Part shown: positions 24,677-33,421 of the stretch, piece by piece | Position numbering within the stretch: position 1 is the first letter of the stretch | Layout of the letters: every line of letters starts with the position of its first letter | Origin: Streptomyces canus | Lineage (GTDB): Bacteria; Actinomycetota; Actinomycetes; Streptomycetales; Streptomycetaceae | Length of the DNA: 64,000 nt | Direction: 5' to 3' | Assembly (NCBI RefSeq): GCF_001514145.1 | Contig: NZ_KQ948663.1 | Location: 1-64,000, forward strand | Program-made: the position numbers and the translations under genes | Notes under the pieces: model-generated | Database searches by the model: none | What the model saw: the letters and a program-made list of their open reading frames with translations, nothing else | What the model was told of the DNA's origin: nothing

Positions 24677-26332
24677 TCAGCCGAGTGCGGATGCCGCCCC
24701 CTTGAGCACCAATCCTGCCCCGAGAGCCACCACGACGAACGCCGACATCAGGGGCGCGGTCCTGCGCACCAGGGCGGTCATCGGGCTGGCGGCCAGGCGG
24801 GGGCGCCTGTCCAGCAGCCGTGTGACTCCACTGCCCAGCCTGACGACGGCGAATCCGGCCGCGGTCAGGGTCAGGGCCAGTCCGACGCCGTACGCCACGA
24901 CCAGGAGCAGACCGAACCAGGCCTGCCCGAGCGCGGCGGCACCGACGAGCACGACGACGGCGGAGGGGCTGGGCACGAGACCACCGGCGAAGCCGAGGAG
25001 GATCGTGCCGCGGAGGGTGGGGGCGACGGCGTGGGTGTGGGTGAAGCCGCCGTGCGTGTGTTCGACGGCGTGGGAGTGGGGGTGGGGATGGTCGTGCGGG
25101 TGGTCATGGTCGTGGGTGTGTCCGTGCCCGTGCGGGTGGTCGTGGGTGTGGTCGGGCGTGTGTGCGTGCGTCCGAGTCTGGGCCCCTGCCGTGGCGGGGA
25201 CGGTCTCCGTGTGGGCGGCGACCAGGACCAGGGAGCGCTCCTCGGGCTTCCCGGCCTCGTGCGCGTGGTCGTGACTGTGCCCGTGCCCGTGCTGGTGAGC
25301 GCGGGTGCGCAGGGCCCGGCGCAGGAGGGTGACGCCCGCCGCGGTCACCAGCACCCCGCTCGCGATGCCCAGCCAGGCGATCACCGAGGGGGCCGCCGCC
25401 GAGCCGGCCGTGACGAGGAGGCCCAGCGCTACCACGCCCAGGGTGTGGGTGACGGTCACCGAGGCGGCCAGCGGCAGGACGTCCTTCATCCGGGCCTTGC
25501 CACCGCGAGCCGCCGCCACCGCGGCCATCAGGGTCTTGCCGTGCCCCGGGGCCAGCGCGTGCATCGCGCCCAGGACGACCGCGATGAGCAGGGCGAGCGC
25601 CGCGAAGCCGACGGTGAGGTCGTGCCGGGCCACCAGGGAGTCCAGGGCGCGGGTCCAGCGGTCGGCGCCACGAGGGAGCACGGAGGCGGCGGGGGCGTCC
25701 GACTGCTCTTCCGAGAGGGCGGGACCGCCGGGCCGCACGCGCAGCGAGGCGGTCACGGTGTCGGCGGGGGAGGAGAGCAGCTCCTGCGGGTAGGTGGTCA
25801 GTTCGTCCGAGACCGACTTCGTGGGCACGTCCGACTTCGTGAGCGTCGTCCGGTCGCCGCGCGCGGTGATCTCGCGCCAGCCGGGCCCGGAGTCGGTGCC
25901 CGCGCTGTGGAATCCGAGGGTGACCGTGGCGTTCTCGGGCAGCGGGGCGGTGAGCCGGCACTCCACACGGAGGGTGTCGAGCCCGGCCTGACCGGGACGC
26001 ACGCGCGCGTGGCTGCTCCCCACGGTCAGGGCGACCGTACGGCCGTCGACGGTGACCTTGCCGCCCTCCGCCGCCTTCCTGCAGCGCTGAGCGGCCCACT
26101 CGGTCATGCCGAGCTTCTCGATGTCCGGCTTGGCCTGGGTGGCCGGGATCTCGGCGAGGTCCTCGACGTGGTCGACGCGGAGCGCGCCGGGGCCGGCGAC
26201 CAGACCGTCGTACCGATTGACGGTGAAATTGCCGAGGGGGTGGGCGCTCGCGCTGCTGGAAGGGAGCAGCGCGAGCGCACATGCCGCCGTCAGGACGGCC
26301 GTGAGGGACGCGAACAGACGGCGGGGCTTCAC
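24677..26332 (-). CDS. NicO/RcnA-like nickel-cobalt exporter with His-rich loops
   Basis: A 551-aa membrane protein. It has a signal-like start (MKPRRLFASLTAVLT to ASAHPLGNF) and an external domain of about 200 residues. The transport part has HALAPGHGKTLMAAVAAARGG and SVTVTHTLGVVALG, motifs of the NicO family, and a second half GGLVPSPSAVVVLVGAAALG. Between the halves is a very His-rich cytosolic loop (repeated HTHDHPHGHGH-like units, about residues 340-440), expected to bind Ni, Co or Zn. The GTG at 26332 overlaps the TPR gene stop as GTGA. It probably removes excess metal as part of the sigma-factor module at 24.7-31 kb. Confidence 0.85.
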   Translation of the reverse strand: MKPRRLFASLTAVLTAACALALLPSSSASAHPLGNFTVNRYDGLVAGPGALRVDHVEDLAEIPATQAKPDIEKLGMTEWAAQRCRKAAEGGKVTVDGRTVALTVGSSHARVRPGQAGLDTLRVECRLTAPLPENATVTLGFHSAGTDSGPGWREITARGDRTTLTKSDVPTKSVSDELTTYPQELLSSPADTVTASLRVRPGGPALSEEQSDAPAASVLPRGADRWTRALDSLVARHDLTVGFAALALLIAVVLGAMHALAPGHGKTLMAAVAAARGGKARMKDVLPLAASVTVTHTLGVVALGLLVTAGSAAAPSVIAWLGIASGVLVTAAGVTLLRRALRTRAHQHGHGHSHDHAHEAGKPEERSLVLVAAHTETVPATAGAQTRTHAHTPDHTHDHPHGHGHTHDHDHPHDHPHPHSHAVEHTHGGFTHTHAVAPTLRGTILLGFAGGLVPSPSAVVVLVGAAALGQAWFGLLLVVAYGVGLALTLTAAGFAVVRLGSGVTRLLDRRPRLAASPMTALVRRTAPLMSAFVVVALGAGLVLKGAASALG

Positions 26333-27786
26333 TTGGACGCCTCCTTGAGTGCCTTGCGGGCCTCGCGGGCGCCGAGGGGGGAGAAACCGGGGTTGAGCTT
26401 CAGGGCGGAGCCGAGATGGCTCCTGGCTTCCTTCCGGTCGCCCGCGGCGAGTTCGATGATCCCGCGGTGGTAGAGGAAGGAGGCGTTGCGGTAGCCGGTG
26501 GCGGTGGCCTGCCGGGCGTACGGCAGGGCCTCCTTGTCGCGTCCGTTCACATGCAGGGCCCAGGCGAGGGCGTCCGCGGTGTGCACGGTGTGCCGGCGCG
26601 CCCACTCGGCGCGGGCGGCGCGCAGGGCGGAGGCCTTGTCGCCGTGGTCGGCGGCGGCGAGCGCGGTGTCGAGATCGGCGTTGACGCCGTTGGCCCGGGC
26701 GAGGGCCGTCCAGGCGTCCACGAGCGCGTACTGGTCCTTGGCCTTCGCCTCGTCACCGTCGGCGCCCCGGTCCTCGTACAGCTCTCCGAGCCCGACGAGC
26801 GGCCCGGGCAGCGGATACCGGGCCACGACGGCCTCCATGCCCTTGATCGCGGCGGCGCGGTCCCCGCTCGCGGCCTGGGCACGGGCCCGGCCCTCCAGAG
26901 CGGGGAGGTAGGCGTCGTCGGCGGCGAGGGCGCGGGCGTAGTCGGTCAGCGCCGTATCGTAGTCGCCCTGGTTCCAGGCGAGCTGGCCCAGCGCGCTGGC
27001 CACGTAGGCGATGTCTCCCGGAGTGGTCGCGGTGGACAGGGCCTGTTCCAGAACCGTGCGGGCGGTACGGACGTCGCCGCGGAGCTCGTGGACGTACGCG
27101 TAGCGGGTGAACACCGGGATGCCGGGCCGTCGTTCGTCCGCGAGGTCGGCGGTCTTCGACGCCTCGTCATAGCGGCCGAGTTCGACGAGGGCGTCGATCC
27201 GGGAGGACAGGGCGCGCTCGCTGTAGGGGTTCTCCTTCAGCACCCGGTCGGCGTAGGCCAGGGCGTCCTTGAAGTCGTGCCGCGCGGCGGCGAGTGCGGC
27301 GAGGCCGGCGAGCCCCTGCTCGTTGTCGGCCTTCAGCTCCAGCGACTTCTTGAGCGCCTGCTGGGCCTGCGGATACCGGGAGGGATCACCCTTGGTCCGC
27401 GCCTGCTCGACGTAGGCGAGTCCGAGGGTGGCCCAGCTGCCGAAGTCCTTGGGCTGACCGCGCAGATGGGCCTGGAGGGCCTTGATGCCCGCGTCGAGGT
27501 CCCCACTGGCCATGAGCCCGGGCGAGACCGCCGCCGACGACGAACTGGCCACGGTGGCGGTGCCACCGTCCCGCAGCGCCCCGAGGGCGATCGACCCGCC
27601 CGTCAGCGCGACGGCCAACAGAGCCGCGCACCCGGCGAGTTGAGCGGCCCGCCAGCGCCGCCCGGTCTCCGAGACCCGCCGTACGGCGGCGACCTTCTCC
27701 TCGGCGGCCTGAGCAGAGGGCTCCACGGTCTCCGACGATCCGTCGTGCTCGTTCTCGGGTGCGCTGTCGGTCGTAGACCCGGACAT
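26329..27786 (-). CDS. Membrane-anchored TPR-repeat protein
   Basis: A 485-aa protein with an acidic cytosolic N-terminus, one membrane helix (LAGCAALLAVALTGGSIALGAL, about residues 50-71) and a long array of tetratricopeptide repeats from about residue 90 to the end. Examples are FGSWATLGLAYVEQARTKGD, QGLAGLAALAAARHDFKDALAYADRVL and GQLAWNQGDYDTALTDYARALAADD. TPRs mediate protein contacts, probably on the outer face. It is coupled by a 4-bp overlap to the NicO gene and lies downstream of DUF4331, so the three may act together. The mechanism is unknown. Confidence 0.85.
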   Translation of the reverse strand: MSGSTTDSAPENEHDGSSETVEPSAQAAEEKVAAVRRVSETGRRWRAAQLAGCAALLAVALTGGSIALGALRDGGTATVASSSSAAVSPGLMASGDLDAGIKALQAHLRGQPKDFGSWATLGLAYVEQARTKGDPSRYPQAQQALKKSLELKADNEQGLAGLAALAAARHDFKDALAYADRVLKENPYSERALSSRIDALVELGRYDEASKTADLADERRPGIPVFTRYAYVHELRGDVRTARTVLEQALSTATTPGDIAYVASALGQLAWNQGDYDTALTDYARALAADDAYLPALEGRARAQAASGDRAAAIKGMEAVVARYPLPGPLVGLGELYEDRGADGDEAKAKDQYALVDAWTALARANGVNADLDTALAAADHGDKASALRAARAEWARRHTVHTADALAWALHVNGRDKEALPYARQATATGYRNASFLYHRGIIELAAGDRKEARSHLGSALKLNPGFSPLGAREARKALKEASK

Positions 27787-27895
27787 GCCCTCTCCTGATT
27801 GGCTCGTGATCGTGTGGTGCGGCGCGGCCCGCACCGTGGGGGATGAGTACGTGCGGGCCGCGCCAGTGAAGGGGAGTTGCAGGTTTTTCAGGCGC

Positions 27896-29431
27896 TCAGT
27901 ACGCCCGCCGCCGCATCCGGCGCCACCACATCAGCGCGGCCCCGATGAGTACGATCCCGGCCGCACCGGCGCCCGCGGACCCGGCGATCAGGGACATGTT
28001 GTCGCCGGAACCGGAGGCACCCGCCGGGGACAGCGCGTCCCCGAGCTGGTTGCGGACGTCGTTACCCGACGACGTCCCCTTGGCCAGCGGCCCCCGGGAC
28101 CCCTCGGTCGGCAGTGCCACGTACGGGAACGACTTCTCGAAGTCCTTGTCGTTCTTGTCGACGGCGTCACCGAGGTCGTTCTTGGACCCGACCAGCTCAC
28201 CCTCGACGACCTGGAGCGACGCGTCGATCACGTCGTCCGTCAGCCGCCGTCCGTTCGGGAATCCGGCGTTGTCGCCATCAAGCACACCGAGCCGCTTCGG
28301 AGAATCGGTGGGCTTGATGGACGTGTTGAGGCGCAGTTCCTCCGCGGGGCGCACGTAGGGCGGCTGGTTCAGCCCCTTCACACCCTTGAGGAACACGTCC
28401 ACGAGGTCGTTGCGAGGCTCCTTCGGGGCGGGGATCTTGTAGATCGCCTCGATGAGCTTCGGCAGTTCGGGGTTGGTCACGTTCTTGAGGAACTGGGCGT
28501 CGTCCCACGGCGCGGACGCGTTGAACTTGTCCTTGTCCTTCAGCGGGTTGACGACCTCGTTGACGAGCGGGTTGCCCAGACGCGAGACCTGGGAGTAGTA
28601 CCCCTGCGCGTTCCTGCGCTGGGTCGTCGACCAGATGCCCACGATGGGCTGGTGCGAGGACTCGGTGATCATGTCCGTCGGGACCTGCAGGGCGATCGAG
28701 TTGACGTTGTAGCCCTTGAGCGTGTCGTTGCCGACCTCGGTGAGGTTCCCGCCGTACAGCAGGTCGAAGACGCGCAGGTCGGCGAAGAACGGGTCGTCGG
28801 CCTGGCCGGCGAACGACGTCGAGTCGTTGGGAAGCTTGTAGACCGCCTGGTCGCGCAGCTTCTCGTAGTTCGGCATGGAGGCCTTGCCGACGTTCGACGG
28901 CGCCACCGGGATGTCGTCGGCGAGCTTCGTCTTGTACTTGACCTTCTGGTTCTTCAGCTGGAACAGCTCGATGTCGTACGTCTGCGTGACGTTCAGGTCG
29001 GGGTCGTCGAGGCTCTCGACCGCGCCCGTGTTGTACAGGAACGACTTCTTGTTCTTGACGTGCGTCTTGAAGGTGAAGCGGTACAGCAGATCGCCCTGAC
29101 CGTCACCGTTGTTGTCGATGTGGAGGTCGTACTGCGCGTCCTCGGCGAACTGGTAGAAGTTCGGGCCGCCGCCGGGCTCCTCGAAGGGGATCCAGTTGGC
29201 GACGATCGTCGTCGAGTCGGGCTTGTCGGGGCTGACGAACGCGTACAAGTCCGTGTTGTCGTGCTGGGGGTCACCCGAGATCAGCGGGGCCTCCCGGTGG
29301 CTGGAGGCGGAAGCCGCCCCCGGTTCCAGCGTGGCCACACCGGCGGCTGCGAGCCCTCCGGCGGCCAGCGCACCACATACGAGGGTCGCGAGACTCCTGC
29401 GTCCCGAGCCGCTCCTGGAGATAGGTGTCAT
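27896..29431 (-). CDS. Secreted, membrane-anchored DUF4331 protein
   Basis: A 511-aa protein with a signal peptide (RRSLATLVCGALAAGGLAAAGVATL), then the DUF4331 domain that begins SSHREAPLISGDPQHDNTDLYAF, a highly characteristic motif, and continues to about residue 450. The C-terminus has a Gly/Ser stretch, one membrane helix (SLIAGSAGAGAAGIVLIGAALMWW) and a basic tail, so it is held on the outer membrane face. No sortase motif is present. The function of DUF4331 is unknown. The His and Asp residues near the mature N-terminus may bind metal. It is divergent from the ECF sigma gene, with 147 bp between. Confidence 0.88.
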   Translation of the reverse strand: MTPISRSGSGRRSLATLVCGALAAGGLAAAGVATLEPGAASASSHREAPLISGDPQHDNTDLYAFVSPDKPDSTTIVANWIPFEEPGGGPNFYQFAEDAQYDLHIDNNGDGQGDLLYRFTFKTHVKNKKSFLYNTGAVESLDDPDLNVTQTYDIELFQLKNQKVKYKTKLADDIPVAPSNVGKASMPNYEKLRDQAVYKLPNDSTSFAGQADDPFFADLRVFDLLYGGNLTEVGNDTLKGYNVNSIALQVPTDMITESSHQPIVGIWSTTQRRNAQGYYSQVSRLGNPLVNEVVNPLKDKDKFNASAPWDDAQFLKNVTNPELPKLIEAIYKIPAPKEPRNDLVDVFLKGVKGLNQPPYVRPAEELRLNTSIKPTDSPKRLGVLDGDNAGFPNGRRLTDDVIDASLQVVEGELVGSKNDLGDAVDKNDKDFEKSFPYVALPTEGSRGPLAKGTSSGNDVRNQLGDALSPAGASGSGDNMSLIAGSAGAGAAGIVLIGAALMWWRRMRRRAY

Positions 29432-29578
29432 GCCGTCCGTCCTCAGTCCAACTTGCCTGACGCCCGGTGATTCGGAGTGGTGGCCGGGTCGGATTGGTCG
29501 AATCTCAAAACTTCTTTTCTGCTGCTCGACCCGCGTTTTCGGCGTTCTGATCCGTAACCCCATCCGGAGGTGTGTTCG

Positions 29579-30181
29579 TTGCGAATACCTCGTGGGACGG
29601 GACGGCCCAGGTGCGGCTTTGCGGGAGGGGGCGACGAGTTGGAAGCGGACGAGCTTCTGATGCTCGTGGCGGGCGGGGACCAGAAGGCATTCGAGGAGCT
29701 CTACGGGCTCGTGGCCGGGCCGGTGTTCGGGCTCGTACGGCGTGTGGTGCGTGATCCGGCGCAGTCGGAGGAGGTGTCGCAGGAGGTGCTGCTCGAACTC
29801 TGGCGCTCCGCCGCACGCTTCGACCCGCGCCGGGGCAGCGCGCTGTCCTGGGTCCTCACCCTCGCGCACCGCCGCGCCGTCGACCGGGTGCGCAGCGCCC
29901 GCGCGGCCGGTGAGCGCGAGCAGCGCGAGGCACGCCGGGCCCACCACCCGGCCTTCGACCAGGTGACCGAGGAGGTCGAGGCGGGCCTCGAACGTGAATG
30001 GGTGCGCCGGTGCCTGGAGCGGCTGACCGAACTCCAGCGCCAGTCCGTCACCCTCGCCTACTACGACGGCTACACGTACCGTGAAGTGGCCCAGCGGCTG
30101 TCCCTGCCGCTGGGAACGGTGAAGACGCGGATGCGTGACGGACTGACCCGCTTGCGGGAGTGCCTGGGAGGTGCGGCATGA
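29579..30181 (+). CDS. sigK: ECF RNA polymerase sigma factor, SigK-like
   Basis: A sigma-70 family ECF factor of about 200 aa. Region 2 is AFEELYGLVAGPVFGLVRRVVRDPAQSEEVSQEVLLELWRSAARFDPRRGSALSWVLTLAHRRAVDRVRS and region 4 is LERLTELQRQSVTLAYYDGYTYREVAQRLSLPLGTVKTRMRDGLTRLRE. It groups by eye with SigK-type factors controlled by RskA anti-sigmas. The start is uncertain. TTG at 29579 has GGAGG 8 bp upstream, while GTG at 29570 overlaps that ribosome site. The end overlaps the anti-sigma gene as ATGA. It may drive the divergent DUF4331 operon. Confidence 0.85.
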   Translation: MRIPRGTGRPRCGFAGGGDELEADELLMLVAGGDQKAFEELYGLVAGPVFGLVRRVVRDPAQSEEVSQEVLLELWRSAARFDPRRGSALSWVLTLAHRRAVDRVRSARAAGEREQREARRAHHPAFDQVTEEVEAGLEREWVRRCLERLTELQRQSVTLAYYDGYTYREVAQRLSLPLGTVKTRMRDGLTRLRECLGGAA

Positions 30182-31002
30182 GCCTCTTCCGCCGGGAAGA
30201 TCTGCACTCCCTCGCGGCCCCGTACGCCCTCGACGCGCTGGAGCCGGCCGAGCGGGCCCGCTTCGAGAGGCACCTCAAGGACTGCGACAGCTGTGCGGCG
30301 GAAGTGCGTGCGCTGTCCGAGGACGCGGTACGGCTCGCGTGGTCGGCCGCCGCTCCACCGCCGATGGCGATGCGCGACCGGGTGCTGGCCGCCGTCCGCA
30401 CCATCCCGCAGGAGCCCGCCGTACGGCCGGAGCCGGCCCGAGCGCGGCCGGAGCCGGTACGGGCGCGCAAGTCGCAGTTGCCGCCCCATGTCTGGGGGGC
30501 CCAGCCGCCGCCCAGGCAGCGTCAGAGGCGTCCCCTGTTCGTACCGTTCGCGACGGCCACCGCGGCCGCGGCTCTCGTCGTGGCCTCGCTGTTCGCCGTC
30601 CAGGCCAACCGGACACAGGACGAACTGGACGCGCAGAAGGCCCAGGCCAGTGAGATCGCCCACGTTCTCCAGGCCGCGGACGCAGCGGCGACCCGGGGGC
30701 AGGACGCACAGGGCCGCACCATCGGAGTGATCGCTTCCGCATCGGAGGGGCGCGCGGTCGTCACCCTGAGCGGGTACAGCGCGCCCCCGAGCGGCCGCGT
30801 GCGCCAGCTGTGGCTCATGCGCCCCAACGAGCAACCGCGCTCCCTCGGGCTCTTCGCCGCCGACACGCCCTTGGTCGCGACCGGACTCGACAAGTCCGCT
30901 ACATCACTCGCTGTGACCGTCGAGCCCGATGGGGGCTCCCCGCAGCCCACTACCCAGCCGGTTGTCCAACTCGCCCTGAAATCGGTTGGATTCGGAGAGT
31001 AA
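30178..31002 (+). CDS. rskA: Zinc-binding anti-sigma factor (RskA type)
   Basis: A 274-aa membrane anti-sigma factor. The N-terminal ZAS domain has the H-x3-C-x2-C motif in FERHLKDCDSCAAEVR (about residues 31-46). A Pro/Arg-rich linker and one membrane helix (VPFATATAAAALVVASLFAV, about residues 122-141) follow, then an external RskA domain (GRAVVTLSGYSAPPSGRVRQLWLM ... VAVTVEPDGGSPQPTTQPV). It sequesters the sigma factor encoded just upstream until an extracytoplasmic signal triggers release. Its ATG overlaps the sigma stop. This translational coupling is typical of such pairs. Confidence 0.9.
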   Translation: MSLFRREDLHSLAAPYALDALEPAERARFERHLKDCDSCAAEVRALSEDAVRLAWSAAAPPPMAMRDRVLAAVRTIPQEPAVRPEPARARPEPVRARKSQLPPHVWGAQPPPRQRQRRPLFVPFATATAAAALVVASLFAVQANRTQDELDAQKAQASEIAHVLQAADAAATRGQDAQGRTIGVIASASEGRAVVTLSGYSAPPSGRVRQLWLMRPNEQPRSLGLFAADTPLVATGLDKSATSLAVTVEPDGGSPQPTTQPVVQLALKSVGFGE

Positions 31003-31128
31003 TCATGGAGGGGTCGTCAACACCCTTACGGGGAAGGTGAATCCTGTGACGCCGATACACGTGTGCCCCCACGGGGCGATAGGGTTACCCTGCCCGGGCC
31101 GGGTGGACTCGTACGGGTGGGGAGTGAC

Positions 31129-31398
31129 ATGGAACAGATAGCAGTGCGCAGGGCGAGGGTCCCTGCGATCACCTGCGGGAGCAGCGCGACCAGTTCGCGC
31201 CTCGACCGCCATCTCTCGGTGCTGTCGGGACCTGCCGTCCCGCAGCGAGAGGCGGCCGAGGCGACGTCACTGATGCGTGAGCTGACCGCGCGTGACACCA
31301 CCAAGCAGGAGCGCAGTGACCGTGGTGCGCGGGTGCGCCGCGTCTCGCTGTTCGCGCCCCTGCGCCGACTGCGCCGTTCGCTGTTCGGCGGGCGCTGA
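31129..31398 (+). CDS. Small conserved-looking basic protein, 89 aa
   Basis: An 89-aa polypeptide (MEQIAVRRARVPAITCGSSA ... ending RRSLFGGR), rich in Arg and Ser, with one Cys and no membrane segment. The ATG at 31129 follows GTGGGGAGTGAC, a usable ribosome site. Third-position G/C bias fits coding. I do not recognise a domain. It lies 126 bp after the anti-sigma gene on the same strand but probably has its own transcript. Confidence 0.6.
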   Translation: MEQIAVRRARVPAITCGSSATSSRLDRHLSVLSGPAVPQREAAEATSLMRELTARDTTKQERSDRGARVRRVSLFAPLRRLRRSLFGGR

Positions 31399-31640
31399 GC
31401 CGTACGGCTCGCCGGGCCCCTGGGCTCGGACGTCCCGACCCGCGCTCGGCCGGTCGCACCACCCCGGCGTCGTGCTGCCCTCCCGTCCGTCATCCCCACG
31501 GCATGCAGCACGATCCAGGTGAATCGACCGAGCGCGGGGCACGTCCCCACCTCCGTCCACAAGCACGCCAGACTTGTCATGCGCTCCGAGGTCGGCCCGG
31601 GCCCCGGCAGGGCCCGAACGTCCCTCCCGGCACGAGGCGT

Positions 31641-32423
31641 TCAGCCCTCGCCGTGTGCGTACCGCCGTACGGCAAGCGGCGCGAAGACCGCGAGCAGGAC
31701 CGCGCACCACATCAGTGACCCGGCGATCGGATGGGCGACTGGCCAAGCTGCCCCCTCCGGTACCGGGGCGTTGCCGAACAGGTCCCGCAGGGCCGTGGTC
31801 ACCGCACTGATCGGGTTCCACTCGGCGAGGGTGCGCAGCCAGCCGGGCAGCCCCTCGGTCGGGATGTAGGCGTTGGACAGCAGCGGCAGGATGAACGTCG
31901 CACCGCCCAGCTGGCCGGCGGCCTCCTCGCTCCGGGTGAGCAGGCCGAGGAAGATGCCGATCCAGGTGGTGGCGAACCGGAACAGCAGCAACAGTCCCAG
32001 GGCGCCCACCGCTTGCAGCGGGGACTTCTCGACACGCCAGCCCACCGCGAGCCCCACCAGCAGGAACGGCACCATGCCGGCGGCGGTGACCATCACGTCC
32101 GCGACCGACTGCCCCAGCGGCACGGCCGCCCGGTTGATCGGCAGGGTGCGCAGCCGGTCCGTCACGCCCCGGTGGACGTCCTGGGCCGCCTGGAACATCC
32201 CGGTCATGATCCCGTTCGCCGCCGTCGCCACCAGCAGGCCCGGCACCAGGAAGGACCGGTACTCCTCGCCCGGCATCGCCAGCGCGCTGCCGAAGACGTA
32301 GCCGAAGAACAGCAGCATGGTGATCGGCATGGTCTGGGTCAGGATCAGCAGCCCCGGGGTGTTCCGGATCCGCTGCAGTTGACGGCCCAGCATCGCGGTG
32401 CCGTCGTGGGCCAACATGCTCAT
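31641..32423 (-). CDS. ABC-2 type exporter permease (DrrB-like)
   Basis: A 260-aa permease with about six membrane helices and the ABC-2 signature region FILPLLSNAYIPTEGLPGWLRTLAEWNPISAVTTALRDLFG near the C-terminus. It is half of a daunorubicin-resistance type exporter. The cognate ATPase gene lies immediately upstream, with ATGA overlap. The substrate is unknown. It is likely a drug, lipid or natural product. Confidence 0.9.
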   Translation of the reverse strand: MSMLAHDGTAMLGRQLQRIRNTPGLLILTQTMPITMLLFFGYVFGSALAMPGEEYRSFLVPGLLVATAANGIMTGMFQAAQDVHRGVTDRLRTLPINRAAVPLGQSVADVMVTAAGMVPFLLVGLAVGWRVEKSPLQAVGALGLLLLFRFATTWIGIFLGLLTRSEEAAGQLGGATFILPLLSNAYIPTEGLPGWLRTLAEWNPISAVTTALRDLFGNAPVPEGAAWPVAHPIAGSLMWCAVLLAVFAPLAVRRYAHGEG

Positions 32424-33358
32424 GCCGCAACCTCCTTGGTGAGTCGCAGGAAGACGTCGTCGAGGGTCGGCGGCCGGATGCTCGCGTCGAGCAACGGCAC
32501 GCCCGCCGCGTCCAGTTCACGCACCAGCCGGGGGAGCGTGAGCGTGGTGTCCCGGGTGACCGCGCCGACCGAGTTCCGGACGTGGTCGAACGACGGCTCT
32601 GCGCCGGTGAGTTGGTCGAGCACACCGGCGGCCTTCGCCAGGACGTCCGCGTCCGCGACGACGATCTCGACGTGCGCCCCGATCAACGCCTTGAGCTGGG
32701 ACGGCGAACCCGTGTGCGCGACCCGCCCCTTGGCCACCAGGGCGATGTCATGGGCGAGTTGGTCGGCCTCCTCCAGGTACTGCGTGGTCAGCAGCACGGT
32801 CGTGCCGTCCGCCGTGAGGTCGCGCACGGCGTCCCAGATGAGGTTGCGGCTTGCCGGGTCGAGACCGGTCGTCGGCTCGTCGAGGAACAGGATCTCGGGG
32901 CGGCGGATCAGGCTCGCCGCGAGGTCCAGACGGCGGCGCATACCCCCCGAGTAGGTGGACGCGGGCCGGTCGGCCGACTCGGTCAGCCCGAAGCGGTCGA
33001 GCAGCTCGGCGGCCCGCTCGGCCGGCCCCCGCACCCGGTGCAGCCGGGCGAACAGCCGGAGGTTCTGCCGCCCGGTGAGGTCGCCGTCGACCGAGGCGTA
33101 CTGCCCGGTGACGGCGATGGCGCGCCGTACGGCCTCGGGTTCCCGGACGAGGTCGTGTCCGGCCACCCGCGCGGAGCCGGCGTCCGGCCGCAGCAGCGTG
33201 GTCAGCAGCCGTACGGCCGTGGTCTTGCCGGCGCCGTTGCTGCCGAGGATGCCGCAGACCGTGCCCGGGGCGACCGCGAGATCGAGACCGCGCAGGGCGT
33301 GGACCTCCCCGAACCGCTTCTCCAGACCTTCACTAAGTACAGCGTACGTAGAAGTCAT
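32420..33358 (-). CDS. ABC exporter ATP-binding protein (DrrA-like)
   Basis: A 312-aa ATPase. It has Walker A GSNGAGKTT (about residues 37-45), the signature YSGGMRRRLDLA, Walker B LFLDEPTTGLDP and an H-loop replaced by LLTTQYLEEAD, as in DrrA proteins, which carry Gln at this site. The DrrA C-terminal domain ends PTLDDVFLRLT. The ATG at 33358 lies next to one of two TetR operator copies. The operon with the permease is divergent from a TetR gene that probably represses it. Confidence 0.92.
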   Translation of the reverse strand: MTSTYAVLSEGLEKRFGEVHALRGLDLAVAPGTVCGILGSNGAGKTTAVRLLTTLLRPDAGSARVAGHDLVREPEAVRRAIAVTGQYASVDGDLTGRQNLRLFARLHRVRGPAERAAELLDRFGLTESADRPASTYSGGMRRRLDLAASLIRRPEILFLDEPTTGLDPASRNLIWDAVRDLTADGTTVLLTTQYLEEADQLAHDIALVAKGRVAHTGSPSQLKALIGAHVEIVVADADVLAKAAGVLDQLTGAEPSFDHVRNSVGAVTRDTTLTLPRLVRELDAAGVPLLDASIRPPTLDDVFLRLTKEVAA

Positions 33359-33393
33359 GGCGTGACCATAGCGCACTACGTACGCTGTACGTA
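33334..33393. promoter_or_regulatory. Duplicated TetR operator of the DrrAB exporter
   Basis: A perfect 17-bp palindrome TACGTACGCTGTACGTA at 33377-33393 lies in the divergent intergenic gap. A second copy, TAAGTACAGCGTACGTA (one arm mismatch), at 33334-33350 covers codons 3-9 of the ATPase gene. Centres are 43 bp apart, about four helical turns. This suits dual binding by the divergent TetR protein, with the inner site acting as a roadblock. Confidence 0.78.
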
Positions 33394-33421
33394 ACTAGGA
33401 TGGTGGCCGAGGTGATGATCG

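Noticed and set aside
25030..25330. T/G-rich and C/A-rich simple repeats that look like a microsatellite
   Set aside because: They encode the His-rich loop of the NicO-type exporter in the minus strand, so the bias is coding.
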